28,780 nt of DNA from JALCLA01 sp965653565 (GTDB lineage Bacteria; Pseudomonadota; Gammaproteobacteria; Xanthomonadales; Xanthomonadaceae), in contig CBFHAI010000057.1 of assembly GCA_965653565.1 (NCBI GenBank), positions 1-28,780 of the forward strand. The letters are read 5' to 3'. Under the pieces are notes generated by a model. It was given only the letters and a program-made list of their open reading frames with translations, was not told where the DNA came from and searched no databases. The translations under genes and the position numbers were made by a program. Shown in pieces: positions 1 to 9,300 of this stretch; the stretch's first letter is position 1, and each line of letters begins with the position of its first letter.

Positions 1-20
1 CGGGGTTCGGGAGTCGGGAG

Positions 21-40
21 AAAAGCAGCGCAGGCTGCTT
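21..40 (-). terminator. Intrinsic terminator after aroA
   Basis: Read on the minus strand this is a 7-bp stem AAGCAGC/GCTGCTT with a 4-base loop (CTGC), running straight into TTTTC. It lies about 50 bases past the aroA stop, so it would end the serC-serA-pheA-hisC-aroA transcript. cmk and rpsA follow aroA in many proteobacteria; a terminator here suggests they are not in this transcript. The outermost bases (1-20) resemble a degenerate copy of the GGGAATCGG repeat seen elsewhere in the window. Confidence 0.6.
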
Positions 41-88
41 GCGCCGACCGGCGTCGCTCCGATCCCGGCGATGGACCGCTGCAGCGGG

Positions 89-1390
89 CTACGACAAGCC
101 GAACCCTGCATTTCGGGCGAGGTCCGCGTAGCCCGGGAACGACGTCGCCACATTGGCGCAGTCGCGGATGGTGACCGGTGCGGTGGCTAGCTGCGCGGCG
201 ATGCTGAAGCTCATCGCGATACGATGGTCGCCGTGGGCGTCGACCGTGCCACCGCCGATGGGGCCGCCATGGATCACGGCGCCGTCCGGCGTTTCATCGA
301 CGCGCACCCCGAGCGTGCGCAAGCCGGCCGCCATCGCGGCGATGCGGTCGGATTCCTTGACCCGCAGCTCTGCCGCGCCGGCCACGCGCGTCACTCCCGA
401 GGCCGCAGCTGCCGCCACGAACAGTGCCGGGAACTCGTCGATCATGTCGGGCACCAGCGCCACCGGCACCTCGATGCCGGTGAGCGGCGCATGGCGGACG
501 TGCAGGTCGGCCACCGGTTCGCCGCCGTCGGTGCGGGCGTTGAGCACGGCGATATTCGCGCCCATCAGGTCGAGCGCCTTCAGCAGTCCAGTACGGCGCG
601 GATTGATGCCGACGCCGCGCAGCATCACATCGGAGCCCGGCACCAGCGTGGCGGCGACCAGGAAGAACGCCGCCGACGAGAAATCGGCCGGTACTTTGAT
701 CGAGGTCGCCTGCAACCGATGGCCGCCGGTGAGGCGCGCCATGCCGGGCTCGAAATCGATCGGCCAGCCGAAGGCGGCGAGCATGCGTTCGGTGTAGTCG
801 CGGGTCGGGTGCGGCTCGTGGACCACCGTCCCGCCCTGCGTGTAAAGCCCGGCCAGAAGCACCGCGGATTTGACCTGCGCGCTCGCTACAGGCAGTGAGT
901 ATTCAATGGCTTGCAGCACTTTTCTGCCGTGGATTCGCAAGGGCGGCAAGCCGCCGGCCTCGGCATCGATCAGCGCACCCATGCGACTGAGTGGCTCGAT
1001 CACGCGGCGCATCGGCCGGCGCGACAGCGATTCGTCGCCGATCAGCACGGAGTCGAAAGCCTGGGCCGCGAGCAAGCCGGTCAGCAGTCGCATGCCGGTG
1101 CCGGCGTTGCCGCAGTCGATCGGTGCCGCCGGCGCCTTCAATCCGTGCAGCCCGACGCCGTGCACGATGCGCACGCCCTCGCCTGCCGTTTCGATATTGA
1201 CTCCCATCGCGGCGAACGCGGCCGCCGTGGCGAGCGTGTCTTCACCCTCCAGAAAACCTTCGATGCGGCTGACGCCGTCGGCCAGCGCCGCAAACATCAC
1301 CGCGCGGTGCGACACCGACTTGTCGCCGGGCACGCGCAATTCGCCGCTCAGCGCGCGACCCGGCTGCGCGATCCAGTCTTCGCGTTTCAC
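89..1390 (-). CDS. aroA: 3-phosphoshikimate 1-carboxyvinyltransferase (EPSP synthase)
   Basis: This is the sixth shikimate-pathway enzyme. It joins PEP to shikimate-3-phosphate to make EPSP in the cytoplasm. At 433 aa it has the usual family length. Visible motifs are PGDKSVSHR (residues 21-29, substrate Lys and Arg), CGNAGTGMR (about 93-101), SAQVKSA (about 170-176), RVKESDR and GDHRIAMS. The GTG start at 1390 is preferred because it overlaps the hisC stop by 4 bases (GTGA) and homology begins there; the frame stays open upstream only as an antiparallel extension inside hisC. The SAQVKSA and LLTG wording is closer to the class II (CP4-like) enzymes than to the E. coli class I form, yet the loop residue is Gly (NAGT) as in class I. 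It is the last gene of the minus-strand cluster and is followed by a terminator. Confidence 0.95.
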   Translation of the reverse strand: MKREDWIAQPGRALSGELRVPGDKSVSHRAVMFAALADGVSRIEGFLEGEDTLATAAAFAAMGVNIETAGEGVRIVHGVGLHGLKAPAAPIDCGNAGTGMRLLTGLLAAQAFDSVLIGDESLSRRPMRRVIEPLSRMGALIDAEAGGLPPLRIHGRKVLQAIEYSLPVASAQVKSAVLLAGLYTQGGTVVHEPHPTRDYTERMLAAFGWPIDFEPGMARLTGGHRLQATSIKVPADFSSAAFFLVAATLVPGSDVMLRGVGINPRRTGLLKALDLMGANIAVLNARTDGGEPVADLHVRHAPLTGIEVPVALVPDMIDEFPALFVAAAAASGVTRVAGAAELRVKESDRIAAMAAGLRTLGVRVDETPDGAVIHGGPIGGGTVDAHGDHRIAMSFSIAAQLATAPVTIRDCANVATSFPGYADLARNAGFGLS

Positions 1391-2502
1391 GTGCCGATCT
1401 CGTCGAGCGCCTGCAGCAGGCGCTGATTCTCGCTGCGCGTGCCGACCGTGATGCGCAGGCACTCGCCCAGTCCGTAGCCGCCCATCGGCCGCAGCACCAC
1501 GCCGCGCGCGGTCAGGGCCGATTCGATCTGGGCGGTGCGCGCACCGAATTCGACCAGCAAGAAGTTGGTCTGCGACGGATACACGAACAACCCGCGCTGC
1601 ATCAGCTTCTCGCGCGTCCAGGCGCGCTCCTCGGCGTTGCGCACGCGCACCCACTCGAGATGTTCGGCGTCGGCCAGTGCGGCCTGCGCCGCCGCCAGGC
1701 CGAGCGAGTTCACGTTGAAGGATTCGCGCACGCGCTCCATCACCGCGATCAGTGCGGCGTCGGCCACCGCGTAGCCGACGCGCAATCCGGCCAGCCCGTA
1801 GGCCTTCGAGAAGGTGCGCGTGACGATCAGGTTCGGATAGCGCGTCAGCAACGCCAGCGCGGATTTCAGTTCCGGCACGTCGACGAATTCGAGATAAGCC
1901 TCATCGACCACGACGAGCACGTGCTCAGGCAAGCGCGCCAGCAGGCGGTCGAGTTCGGCGGTCGGGAACCAGGTGCCGGTCGGATTGTTCGGGTTGGCGA
2001 AGAACAGCAGGCGCGTCGCCGGTGTGACGGCGGCCAGCAGCGAGTCCGGATCGTGCCCGCGCGGCATCGCGGCATCGCGCGCATAGGGCTCGGCCAAGCG
2101 CAGCGTCGCGCCGGCCGCCTGCGCGGCGAGCGCGTAAACCGCAAAGCCGTAGCGCGAAGCGACCACATCGACACCGGGCCCCGCGAACACCTGCCCGAAC
2201 TGCATCAGCAATTCATGCGAGCCGTTGCCGAGCAGGATCTGCGACACCTCGACCCCATGGGCCGCGGCGAGCGCGCGCTTCAGATCGCCACCGAGCGGAT
2301 CGGGATAGCGATAGATCGCCGACAACTCGTCGAGAATCGCCCGCCGCGCCTTCGGGCTCGGCCCATGCGAATTTTCGTTCGAGCCCAACTCGGCCAGCGC
2401 CGCCGCGGAAAATTTGCGGCGGAATGCGACCAGGTCGTGGCCCGGATCGTAGGCGCGCAAGCGCTGGATGCCGGGCTGCGCCAGGGCTTCGTATCGGTTC
2501 AT
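1387..2502 (-). CDS. hisC: Histidinol-phosphate aminotransferase
   Basis: A PLP-dependent class I/II aminotransferase of 371 aa. In histidine synthesis it converts imidazole-acetol phosphate to histidinol phosphate; copies sitting in aromatic clusters often also transaminate aromatic keto acids. Seen: LGSNEN near residue 40, NPNNPTG (170-176), VVVDEAYLEF (about 197-206), and RTFSKAYGLAGLRVGY with the PLP lysine at about 233. The start at ATG 2502 matches where family homology begins. An in-frame GTG at 2514 has a better-placed GAAGG upstream and could be the real start. The gene follows the pheA stop by 34 bases and ends in a 4-base overlap with aroA, so it is probably co-transcribed. No other his gene is nearby, which favours a role shared between histidine and aromatic amino acids (inference). 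Confidence 0.92.
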   Translation of the reverse strand: MNRYEALAQPGIQRLRAYDPGHDLVAFRRKFSAAALAELGSNENSHGPSPKARRAILDELSAIYRYPDPLGGDLKRALAAAHGVEVSQILLGNGSHELLMQFGQVFAGPGVDVVASRYGFAVYALAAQAAGATLRLAEPYARDAAMPRGHDPDSLLAAVTPATRLLFFANPNNPTGTWFPTAELDRLLARLPEHVLVVVDEAYLEFVDVPELKSALALLTRYPNLIVTRTFSKAYGLAGLRVGYAVADAALIAVMERVRESFNVNSLGLAAAQAALADAEHLEWVRVRNAEERAWTREKLMQRGLFVYPSQTNFLLVEFGARTAQIESALTARGVVLRPMGGYGLGECLRITVGTRSENQRLLQALDEIGT

Positions 2503-2536
2503 CGCGGCGCTCACGGAACTGCGACCTTCGCCGGTC

Positions 2537-3709
2537 TCAAAGCACGGCCACCGGATAGGAACCGAGCACCTTGACATCGTGCGCCAGCTCGCGTGCTTCG
2601 TCGATCGCGCTCTTCATCGCGGCATCGTCGATATGGCCCGCGATATCGACGAAGAACGCATATTGCCAGCGGCCGGTGTGACCGGGCCGCGACTCGATGC
2701 GGTTCATCGACAGGCTGCGCTTGGCGAACGGGCTGAGCACGTTGTACAGCGCGCCGGGCTGGTCCTTGATGAAGATCAGCAGCGAAGTGCGATCGTGGCC
2801 CGACGGCGGGAACAACTCGCGCCCGAGCACGAGGAAGCGCGTGGTGTTGTCGGGCCGATCCTCGATCGGGCCGGCCACGATCTTCAAGCCGTAGACATTG
2901 GCGGCCGCAGCACCGGCGATCGCCGCCGCATCGTCGGCGTTGCGGGCGCGGCGCGCGGCCTCGGCATTGCTCGACACCGCGATCTTCTCGATCTTCGGCA
3001 GATGCTCGCGCAACCAGGCCTTGGTCTGCGCGAACGATTGCGGATGCGAGTAGATGCGCTCGATATCCTCGATCCGTCCGCTGCGCGACAACAGATGCTG
3101 ATGCACGCGCAGCTCGACTTCGCCGCAGATCTTCAGCTTCGAGGTGAGGAACATGTCGAGCGTCGACTGGATCGTGCCCTGGGTCGAATTCTCGACCGGC
3201 ACCACGCCGAAATCGGCGTTGCCCGCTTCGACTTCCTGGAACACTTCCTCGATGCTGGCCAGCGGCAATCCATGCGCCGAGTGACCGAAATGCTTATGCA
3301 CCGCCTGCTGCGAAAACGTGCCTTCCGGGCCGAGAAAACCGACTTTCAGCGGTTCCTGCTGGGCCAGGCAGGCCGACATGATTTCGCGGAACAGGCGCAC
3401 CAGCACTTCGTCGTTGAGCGGACCGTCGTTGCGGTCCACCACCATGCGCAGCACCTGCGCCTCGCGCTCGGGCCGGTAGTAATCGATCGCAGCCTTCAAC
3501 GGCCCCTTGGCCTTGCCGACCTGCTGCGCCCACTGCGCGCGCTCGGCGATCAGGGTCTGGATGCTGCGGTCGATGCCGTCGATGCGCGCGCGCACATCGG
3601 CCAGGTCGGGCTTCGGTGCATCGGCGGGTTTCGCCGGCGCGGTGCTCTTCTTCGTTGCCGAAGGTCGTCGCGCCGAAGGTTTCGGCGAGGGAATCTTGCG
3701 CGTTGCCAT
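2537..3709 (-). CDS. pheA: Bifunctional chorismate mutase / prephenate dehydratase (P-protein)
   Basis: Makes phenylpyruvate from chorismate in two steps and is usually feedback-inhibited by phenylalanine. The order in the 390-aa protein is a Lys/Ala/Pro-rich N-terminal tail (about 1-35), an AroQ chorismate mutase domain (about 35-115, with VRARIDGIDRSI and YYRPEREAQVL), a prephenate dehydratase domain (about 122-300, with GFLGPEGTFSQQAV, PVENSTQG, SHPQSFAQ and the catalytic TRF at 290-292), and a C-terminal ACT domain (about 305-385) with the phenylalanine-site ESRP (339-342). The start ATG shares one base with the serA stop (TGATG), so translation is likely coupled. The basic tail is longer than in typical P-proteins, which begin close to the mutase helix; I cannot assign it a function. 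Confidence 0.95.
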   Translation of the reverse strand: MATRKIPSPKPSARRPSATKKSTAPAKPADAPKPDLADVRARIDGIDRSIQTLIAERAQWAQQVGKAKGPLKAAIDYYRPEREAQVLRMVVDRNDGPLNDEVLVRLFREIMSACLAQQEPLKVGFLGPEGTFSQQAVHKHFGHSAHGLPLASIEEVFQEVEAGNADFGVVPVENSTQGTIQSTLDMFLTSKLKICGEVELRVHQHLLSRSGRIEDIERIYSHPQSFAQTKAWLREHLPKIEKIAVSSNAEAARRARNADDAAAIAGAAAANVYGLKIVAGPIEDRPDNTTRFLVLGRELFPPSGHDRTSLLIFIKDQPGALYNVLSPFAKRSLSMNRIESRPGHTGRWQYAFFVDIAGHIDDAAMKSAIDEARELAHDVKVLGSYPVAVL

Positions 3710-4869
3710 CACACCATCCGTACGGAAAGAATGCCTTCGATCGCGGCGATTTCGCTCAACGTCGCGGCGTCGACTTCGCTGTCGGTATCGACCAGCGTGT
3801 AGGCGACATCGCCGCGCGAGGCGTTGTGCATCTGCGCGATGTTCACGCCGGCGACGCCGAGCGCATGCGTCAGCTGGCCGATCATGTTCGGCCGGTTCTG
3901 GTTGGCGATGCAAAGCCGCGCCCGGCCCTCGCGCGGCATGCGCGTGTTCGGGAAATTCACCGCGTTGGCGACGTTGCCGTTCTCGAGGAAATCGCGCAGC
4001 TGATCGACCACCATCACCGCGCAGTTCTCCTCGGCCTCGAGCGTCGAGGCACCCAGGTGCGGCAGGCCGATCACGCGCGGGTTGCCGAGCAGTTCGGGCT
4101 GCGGAAAGTCGGTGACGTAGCGCCCGATGCGGCCATCGCTCAAGCCCTGTTTGAGCGCTTCGGCATCGAAGATGCCTTCACGCGCGAAGTTGAGCAGCAC
4201 CACGCCCTTCTTCGCCACGCCGAGCGACGTCACGCTGAAAATGCCGCGCGTCGCATCGTTGAGCGGCACGTGAAAGGTGATGAAATCCGATGCCGCATAC
4301 AGTTCGTTGAGGCTGCCCGCCTTCACCACTTCCGACGACAACTGCCAGGCGCCGTCGACCGTCATGTGCGGATCGAAGCCGTACACCGTCATGCCGAGCG
4401 CGCGTGCCGCATTCGCCACTTTGACGCCGATCGCACCCAGCCCGATCACGCCGAGCGTGCGGCCGGCGAGTTCGATGCCGACGAAACGTTTCTTCTCGGC
4501 TTCGATCGCATGATGCGGGTCGGCGTGGCCAGCCAGACCGCCGACGAAACCGAGCGCATCGCCCACGTTGCGCGCCGCCAGCAACATGCCGGCGAGCACG
4601 AGTTCCTTCACCGCATTCGCATTCGCGCCCGGCGCGTTGAACACCGGAATCCCGCGCTGGCTCATCGCCGCGACCGGAATATTGTTGGTGCCGGCGCCGG
4701 CGCGCGCGATCGCGCGCACGCTCGCAGGAATCTCGAGCTTGTGCATATCGGCCGAGCGCAACAGCACGGCGTCCGGCGCGTCGATCTCGTTCGCGACCCG
4801 ATAGCGATCCGCCGGCAACCGATCGAGCCCGGTGCGGGAAATATTGTTCAGCGTCTGGACCTTGAACAT
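3709..4869 (-). CDS. serA: D-3-phosphoglycerate dehydrogenase with ACT domain
   Basis: Catalyses the first step of serine synthesis, the NAD-dependent oxidation of 3-phosphoglycerate. The 386-aa protein shows RAGAGTNNIPV (about 56-66), the Rossmann motif GVIGLGAIG (about 140-148), the catalytic Arg in LLNFAREGIFDAEAL (about 230), the Glu in the PQPELLG segment and the catalytic His in GLPHLGAST (about 271). A short C-terminal ACT domain (about 316-386) suggests serine feedback. The start at ATG 4869 has GGAG upstream, though spaced rather far (about 13 bases), and fits the family N-terminus; the frame upstream of it translates the palindromic repeat. The gene lies 195 bases after serC, the next enzyme in the same pathway, and overlaps pheA by one base. 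Confidence 0.92.
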   Translation of the reverse strand: MFKVQTLNNISRTGLDRLPADRYRVANEIDAPDAVLLRSADMHKLEIPASVRAIARAGAGTNNIPVAAMSQRGIPVFNAPGANANAVKELVLAGMLLAARNVGDALGFVGGLAGHADPHHAIEAEKKRFVGIELAGRTLGVIGLGAIGVKVANAARALGMTVYGFDPHMTVDGAWQLSSEVVKAGSLNELYAASDFITFHVPLNDATRGIFSVTSLGVAKKGVVLLNFAREGIFDAEALKQGLSDGRIGRYVTDFPQPELLGNPRVIGLPHLGASTLEAEENCAVMVVDQLRDFLENGNVANAVNFPNTRMPREGRARLCIANQNRPNMIGQLTHALGVAGVNIAQMHNASRGDVAYTLVDTDSEVDAATLSEIAAIEGILSVRMV

Positions 4870-4917
4870 GGGTATTGCGTCTCTCCGGTCACTGGTCGCG
4901 ATTAGTAGTTTCGGAAA

Positions 4918-5054
4918 AGCAAAAGCGGGACGCAGAGTACGCAAAGACAAGAGAAAGGACGCGAAGAAAATCAGTAGGTACTGTGGCTGCCCATGTCATT
5001 GCTCTACTTTGCGTACTTTCTTTTATCTTTGCGTACTCTGCGTCCCGCTTTGCT
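4918..5054. repeat. Palindromic interspersed repeat between serC and serA
   Basis: Two arms of about 48 bases (4918-4966 and 5007-5054) are inverted copies of each other. They contain a perfect 23-bp core (4925-4947 against 5026-5048) and differ at a handful of positions outside it, with a 40-base centre. The phrase 'CGCAGAGTACGCAAAGA' is of the type found as dispersed repeats in many bacterial genomes. It fills most of the 195-base serC-serA gap and could form a long RNA hairpin in the transcript. Short frames through it are repeat translations, not genes. Confidence 0.85.
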
Positions 5055-5064
5055 TCGCAAGCCA

Positions 5065-6150
5065 TCACCCGTTACGACGCGCAAAGTCCCGCATGAAGTC
5101 GACCAGCGCCTGTACGCCTTCCAGCGGCATCGCGTTGTAGATCGACGCGCGCATGCCGCCGAGGGCGCGGTGGCCTTTGAGGGCGAGCAGGCCTGCCGCT
5201 TTCGATTCGGCGAGGAAAGCATCGTCGAGCGCGGCGTCGTGCAGGGTGAAAGGCACGTTCATCCAGGAGCGCGCGGCCGGATCGACCGGGTTTTTGTAGT
5301 AGCCGTTCGAGCCGTCGATCGCGCCGTAGATTAGTTCGGCCTTGCGGCGATTCCGTTCGGCGATCGTCTGCATGCCGCCTTCGCTCTTCATCCACTGGAA
5401 CACCAGGCCGGCGAGGTACCACGACAGCGTCGGCGGCGTGTTGAGCAGCGAGTTTTCCTTCGCGTGCGCGGCGTAGGTGAAGATTTTCGCGATGCTCGAC
5501 GGCGCGCGCGCCAGCAGGTCGTCGCGCACGATCAGCACGACCAGGCCCGACGGTCCGATGTTCTTCTGCGCGCCGGCGTAGATCAGGCCGTAGCGCGACA
5601 CATCGATCGGCCGCGACAGGATCGTCGACGACAAATCCGCCACCAGCGGCACGTCGCCGACCTCGGGTGTGTCGTGGAATTCGACGCCGTGGATGGTTTC
5701 GTTCGGCGTCACGTGCACGTAGGCCGCATCAGGCGTCAACTTCCATTCGCTGCGCGGCGGGATCGTGGTGAAGTTGCTCGCTTCCGACGAGGCCGCGATG
5801 TTGACGCGGCAATACGGCTTGCCTTCGGCGACGGCCTTCTGGCCCCAGGCGCCGGTGACGATGTAGTCGGCGATCTGATCGGGGCGCGCGAGGTTCATCG
5901 GGATCTGCGCGAAATGCTGCGTCGCGCCACCCTGCAGGAACAACACGCGATAGTTGTCGGGCACCGCGAGCAGGTCGCGCAGATCGCGTTCGGCCTGCGC
6001 GGCCATGCTTTCGAAAGCCTTGCCGCGATGGCTGATTTCCATCACCGAAGCGCGTTCCCCGCCCCATTCGAGCAGTTCGGACTGGGCACGGCGCAACACC
6101 GCTTCGGGCAGCGCGGCAGGGCCGGCGCTGAAATTGTAGGCACGCGACAT
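5065..6150 (-). CDS. serC: Phosphoserine aminotransferase
   Basis: A PLP enzyme of 361 aa that converts 3-phosphohydroxypyruvate plus glutamate to phosphoserine; the same enzyme serves pyridoxal-phosphate synthesis in many gammaproteobacteria. Seen: the N-terminal YNFSAGPAALP, MEISHRGKAF (about 37-46), FLQGGATQHFAQIPMNL (about 71-87), and GLIYAGAQKNIGPSG with the PLP lysine at about 196. ATG 6150 has GGAG nine bases upstream and matches the family N-terminus. It is the first gene of the biosynthetic cluster. The 166 bases upstream must hold its promoter; a weak TTTCAT-17-TAGCCT pairing is present there, but I would not rely on it. Confidence 0.95.
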   Translation of the reverse strand: MSRAYNFSAGPAALPEAVLRRAQSELLEWGGERASVMEISHRGKAFESMAAQAERDLRDLLAVPDNYRVLFLQGGATQHFAQIPMNLARPDQIADYIVTGAWGQKAVAEGKPYCRVNIAASSEASNFTTIPPRSEWKLTPDAAYVHVTPNETIHGVEFHDTPEVGDVPLVADLSSTILSRPIDVSRYGLIYAGAQKNIGPSGLVVLIVRDDLLARAPSSIAKIFTYAAHAKENSLLNTPPTLSWYLAGLVFQWMKSEGGMQTIAERNRRKAELIYGAIDGSNGYYKNPVDPAARSWMNVPFTLHDAALDDAFLAESKAAGLLALKGHRALGGMRASIYNAMPLEGVQALVDFMRDFARRNG

Positions 6151-6258
6151 TCGGGAGGACTCCGCAGGCAGCTTCTGGTTCGAGGCTAGCATGCCGCGGT
6201 GCAGCATGAAAGATGGCGCACTGCGTTCTCGCGCGGCGGTCATGGCATGTCGAAATTC

Positions 6259-6274
6259 CCGAGTCTTTACTCGG
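6259..6274 (-). terminator. Possible terminator hairpin after the GGDEF-EAL gene
   Basis: A perfect 6-bp stem CCGAGT/ACTCGG with a 4-base loop lies about 43 bases downstream of the minus-strand GGDEF-EAL stop, followed on that strand by GGAATTTC. The T-run is poor, so termination is uncertain. It would separate the signalling gene from serC. Confidence 0.35.
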
Positions 6275-6316
6275 TGCGAGCGCCACCGGATCGGTGCAGC
6301 GAACCCGCAGTTCGTA

Positions 6317-9300
6317 TCAGGCGAAACCGGCCACGCGCGGCAGCGGATACCCTTCCATCAGCAAGGCGTCGATTTCGCTCGCCGGCAGAGCCGCCGCGTA
6401 CAGATGACCTTGCGCGGTCTGGCAGCCCATCGCGGCCAGCAGTCGCGCCTGGCCAGCGTTCTCGACGCCTTCGGCCGTCAGGGCCAGGCCGAGATCTTCG
6501 GCGAAACCGCTGATGGTGCGCACGATGGCGCGGTGGCGCGGATTGGTTTCCATGTCGCGCACGAAGCTCTGGTCGATCTTCAACATGTCGAACGGCGCCG
6601 ATGCGAAGGAGTCGAGCGAGGAATAGCCGGTGCCGAAATCGTCGACCGCCAGCGACACGCCGATCGACTTCAACGCCGCCAGCGTCGGCGCCGCGGGGCC
6701 GCGGCCGTTGCGGAACACCGTCTCGGTGATTTCAAGCGTAACGAATCGCGGTGCGATGCCGGTGCTGGCGATCAGCGAGCGGAATTTGCTGTCGGCGCTG
6801 CGCGCTGTGATCTGGCGCTCGTCGATGTTGAGATTGATGCGCAGCTCGGCACGATGCGGATAGCGCTGCTGCCACTCCACCGTCTGCCGGCAGGCCTGCT
6901 CGAACACCCACCAGTCCAGTTGCGTGATCAGGCCGCTCTCTTCGGCCACGTGCAGGAACTGGGCGGGAAACAGCAGGCCGCGCTGCGGATGCTGCCAGCG
7001 CACCAGGGCTTCGAAACCTTCGATTTCGCCGCCGGGAATCGTCACCACCGGCTGATAGTGGACGCGGAATTCGTTGCGCTCGAAGGCCAGCCGGAAATCG
7101 GTTTCGAGCCGGAAACGATCGCGCGCCGCGGCGTGCATGGCTTCGTCGAACACCACGTAGCCGGACTTGCCGCCGGCCTTGGCGCGGTACATCGCGGTGT
7201 CGGCGTCGCGCAGCACCTGATCGGGCTTGCTGTAGTCCGGATGCCCGAGCACGATGCCGACGCTGGCGCCGGAGAAGGTCTGGTGGCTGTCGATATCGAA
7301 CGGCGCGGCGAACAGATCGAGCACTTGCTGCGCCAGCGCGATCGCGCGCGCTTCATCGCATTCGCCGTGCGGCAGGATGGTGAATTCGTCGCCGCCGTAG
7401 CGTGCGACCAGCGCCTCCTCGGTGAGCGCGCGCGTCAGCAATTCGGCGATCACCACCAGCAAGCGATCGCCGGCGGCGTGGCCCAGACTGTCGTTCACCA
7501 GTTTGAAACCGTCGAGATCGAGGAACAGCACCGCGTAGCGATAATCCTCTTCCAGCCGCGCCTGGCGCAGTACTTCGTCGAGCCGCTGCTGGAACAACAG
7601 GCGATTCGGCAGGCCGGTGAGCGGATCGTGCGCGGCGTGGAAGCGCAGGCGCTGCTCGGCTTCGCGATGCCGCGTTATATCGCGCACCGTGCCGGTCATC
7701 TGCGGCTCGCCGTCGATGTCGATCGCGCCGATGCTCACCGTCACGTAGATGCGGCTGCCGTCCTTGCAGACGTAGCAGCTTTCGAAATCCGGCGGCAGCG
7801 TATCGCCTTCGCGCAGGCGGCGCTCGCGTTCGGCGGTCGCCGGCAGATATTCGGGTGCCACCAGGTCGCGCAGGTTCAAGGACAGCAACTCGCCTTCGCC
7901 GAAGCCGAGCATTTCGCACAAGCGCTGGTTGACGTAGACGTAGCGATCGGCGCGCGAAATAAACACGCCGACCTGGCTGTGTTCGACCAGCGTGCGGTAC
8001 TTGCTTTCCGACCGCTGCAGCGCCTCTTCGATGCGGCGGCGCGCGGTCAGATCGAGCACCGAGCCGGCGAACTGCGGATCGGCGCCGTCTTCCTGCTGCA
8101 GCAGGCGCACGCTGGTCGACACCCAGACGCGCTTGCCGTCGCGGCCTTCGATCTGGGTTTCGTAATCGTCGAAACCGCCGTCGGCGAGGATGCGCTGCAC
8201 CAGCCGCTCGCGCTCGTTCGGATCGACGTAAACGTCGAGCATGGTGCGACCACGCTTCAACTGCGCCGGCGTCTCGTAGCCGAGCAGGCGCGCCAGTTGC
8301 GGATTCACTTCGAGGATGCGCCCGTCGATGTGGGTGCGGAACAGGCCGGCCGGCGAACGTTCGAAAATTTCGCGGTAGCGGCGCTCGGCATCTTCCAGCG
8401 CGGCCTGCTGGCGGCGTTCTTCGGTGACGTCGCGCAGCACGCCGGTCGACGCGATGTCGCCCTTGTACAGCACTGCGTCGGCATGCACGGCCACCAGCAC
8501 GCGGCTGCCGTCGCGGCGCAGCATGTGGATTTCGTAGCGTTGCACTTCCTGCGAACCGGCTTCGCGCGCATTGCGCCGCGCCAGCTGCGCTTCGCGATCT
8601 TCCGGCGCCACCAGGTCCATGTAGGGAAAGCCGATCAATTCGGCGGTGGTATAGCCGAGGATCTCGGCCAGCGCCGGATTGGCGAACACCACGCGCCCGC
8701 GCTGGATCAGGAAAACGCCGTCGCGGCAGTTGTCGACCAGCACCTTGTAGAGCGCTTCGGACTGCTGCACCGCGGCTTCCGCCGCCAGCCGCTCGGTGAT
8801 GTCGACCGCGGTGCCTTCGAAGAACAGCAGCTGGCCGGAGGCATCGCGCACGGCGCGAGAATTCTCCGAAATCCAGATCGTGCTGCCATCGCGCCGGCGC
8901 ACCTGGCTGCGCACCTGGTCGATGCGGCCGTGCTCGAGCAATTGTTCGTGCACCCAGCGCCCGTGCGCGGCATCGACGTAGAACTCGGCGCTGCGCCCGA
9001 CGGTGTCGAGCAGCATGTCGGAGGGCGAGGCGTAGCCGAAGATCGCCGCCATCGCCGGATTGACGTCGATGAAACCGCCGGCCGGCAAGCTGCGATAAAC
9101 GCCTTCGGCCGCGGCCTGGAACAGGGCGCGATAACTTTCGCGGCTTTCGATCTGCAGCGACGATTCCGCGGCATCGGGTTCGACGCAGCGCAGCAGGCAG
9201 AACACCAGCGCGCCACCGTCGAGGTCGATCAGTTCGCAATCGAGTTCGGCATGACGGATCTCGCCGCTGCGGGTGCGAATACGCAGTTGCTGGTTGCGCA

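Noticed and set aside
44..55. CGCC/GGCG hairpin downstream of aroA
   Set aside because: Only four base pairs and no T-run; the AAGCAGC hairpin at 21-40 is the convincing terminator.
4832..5140. Small frames translating as LCVLCVPLCF or SLRTLRPA
   Set aside because: They are translations of the palindromic repeat between serC and serA.
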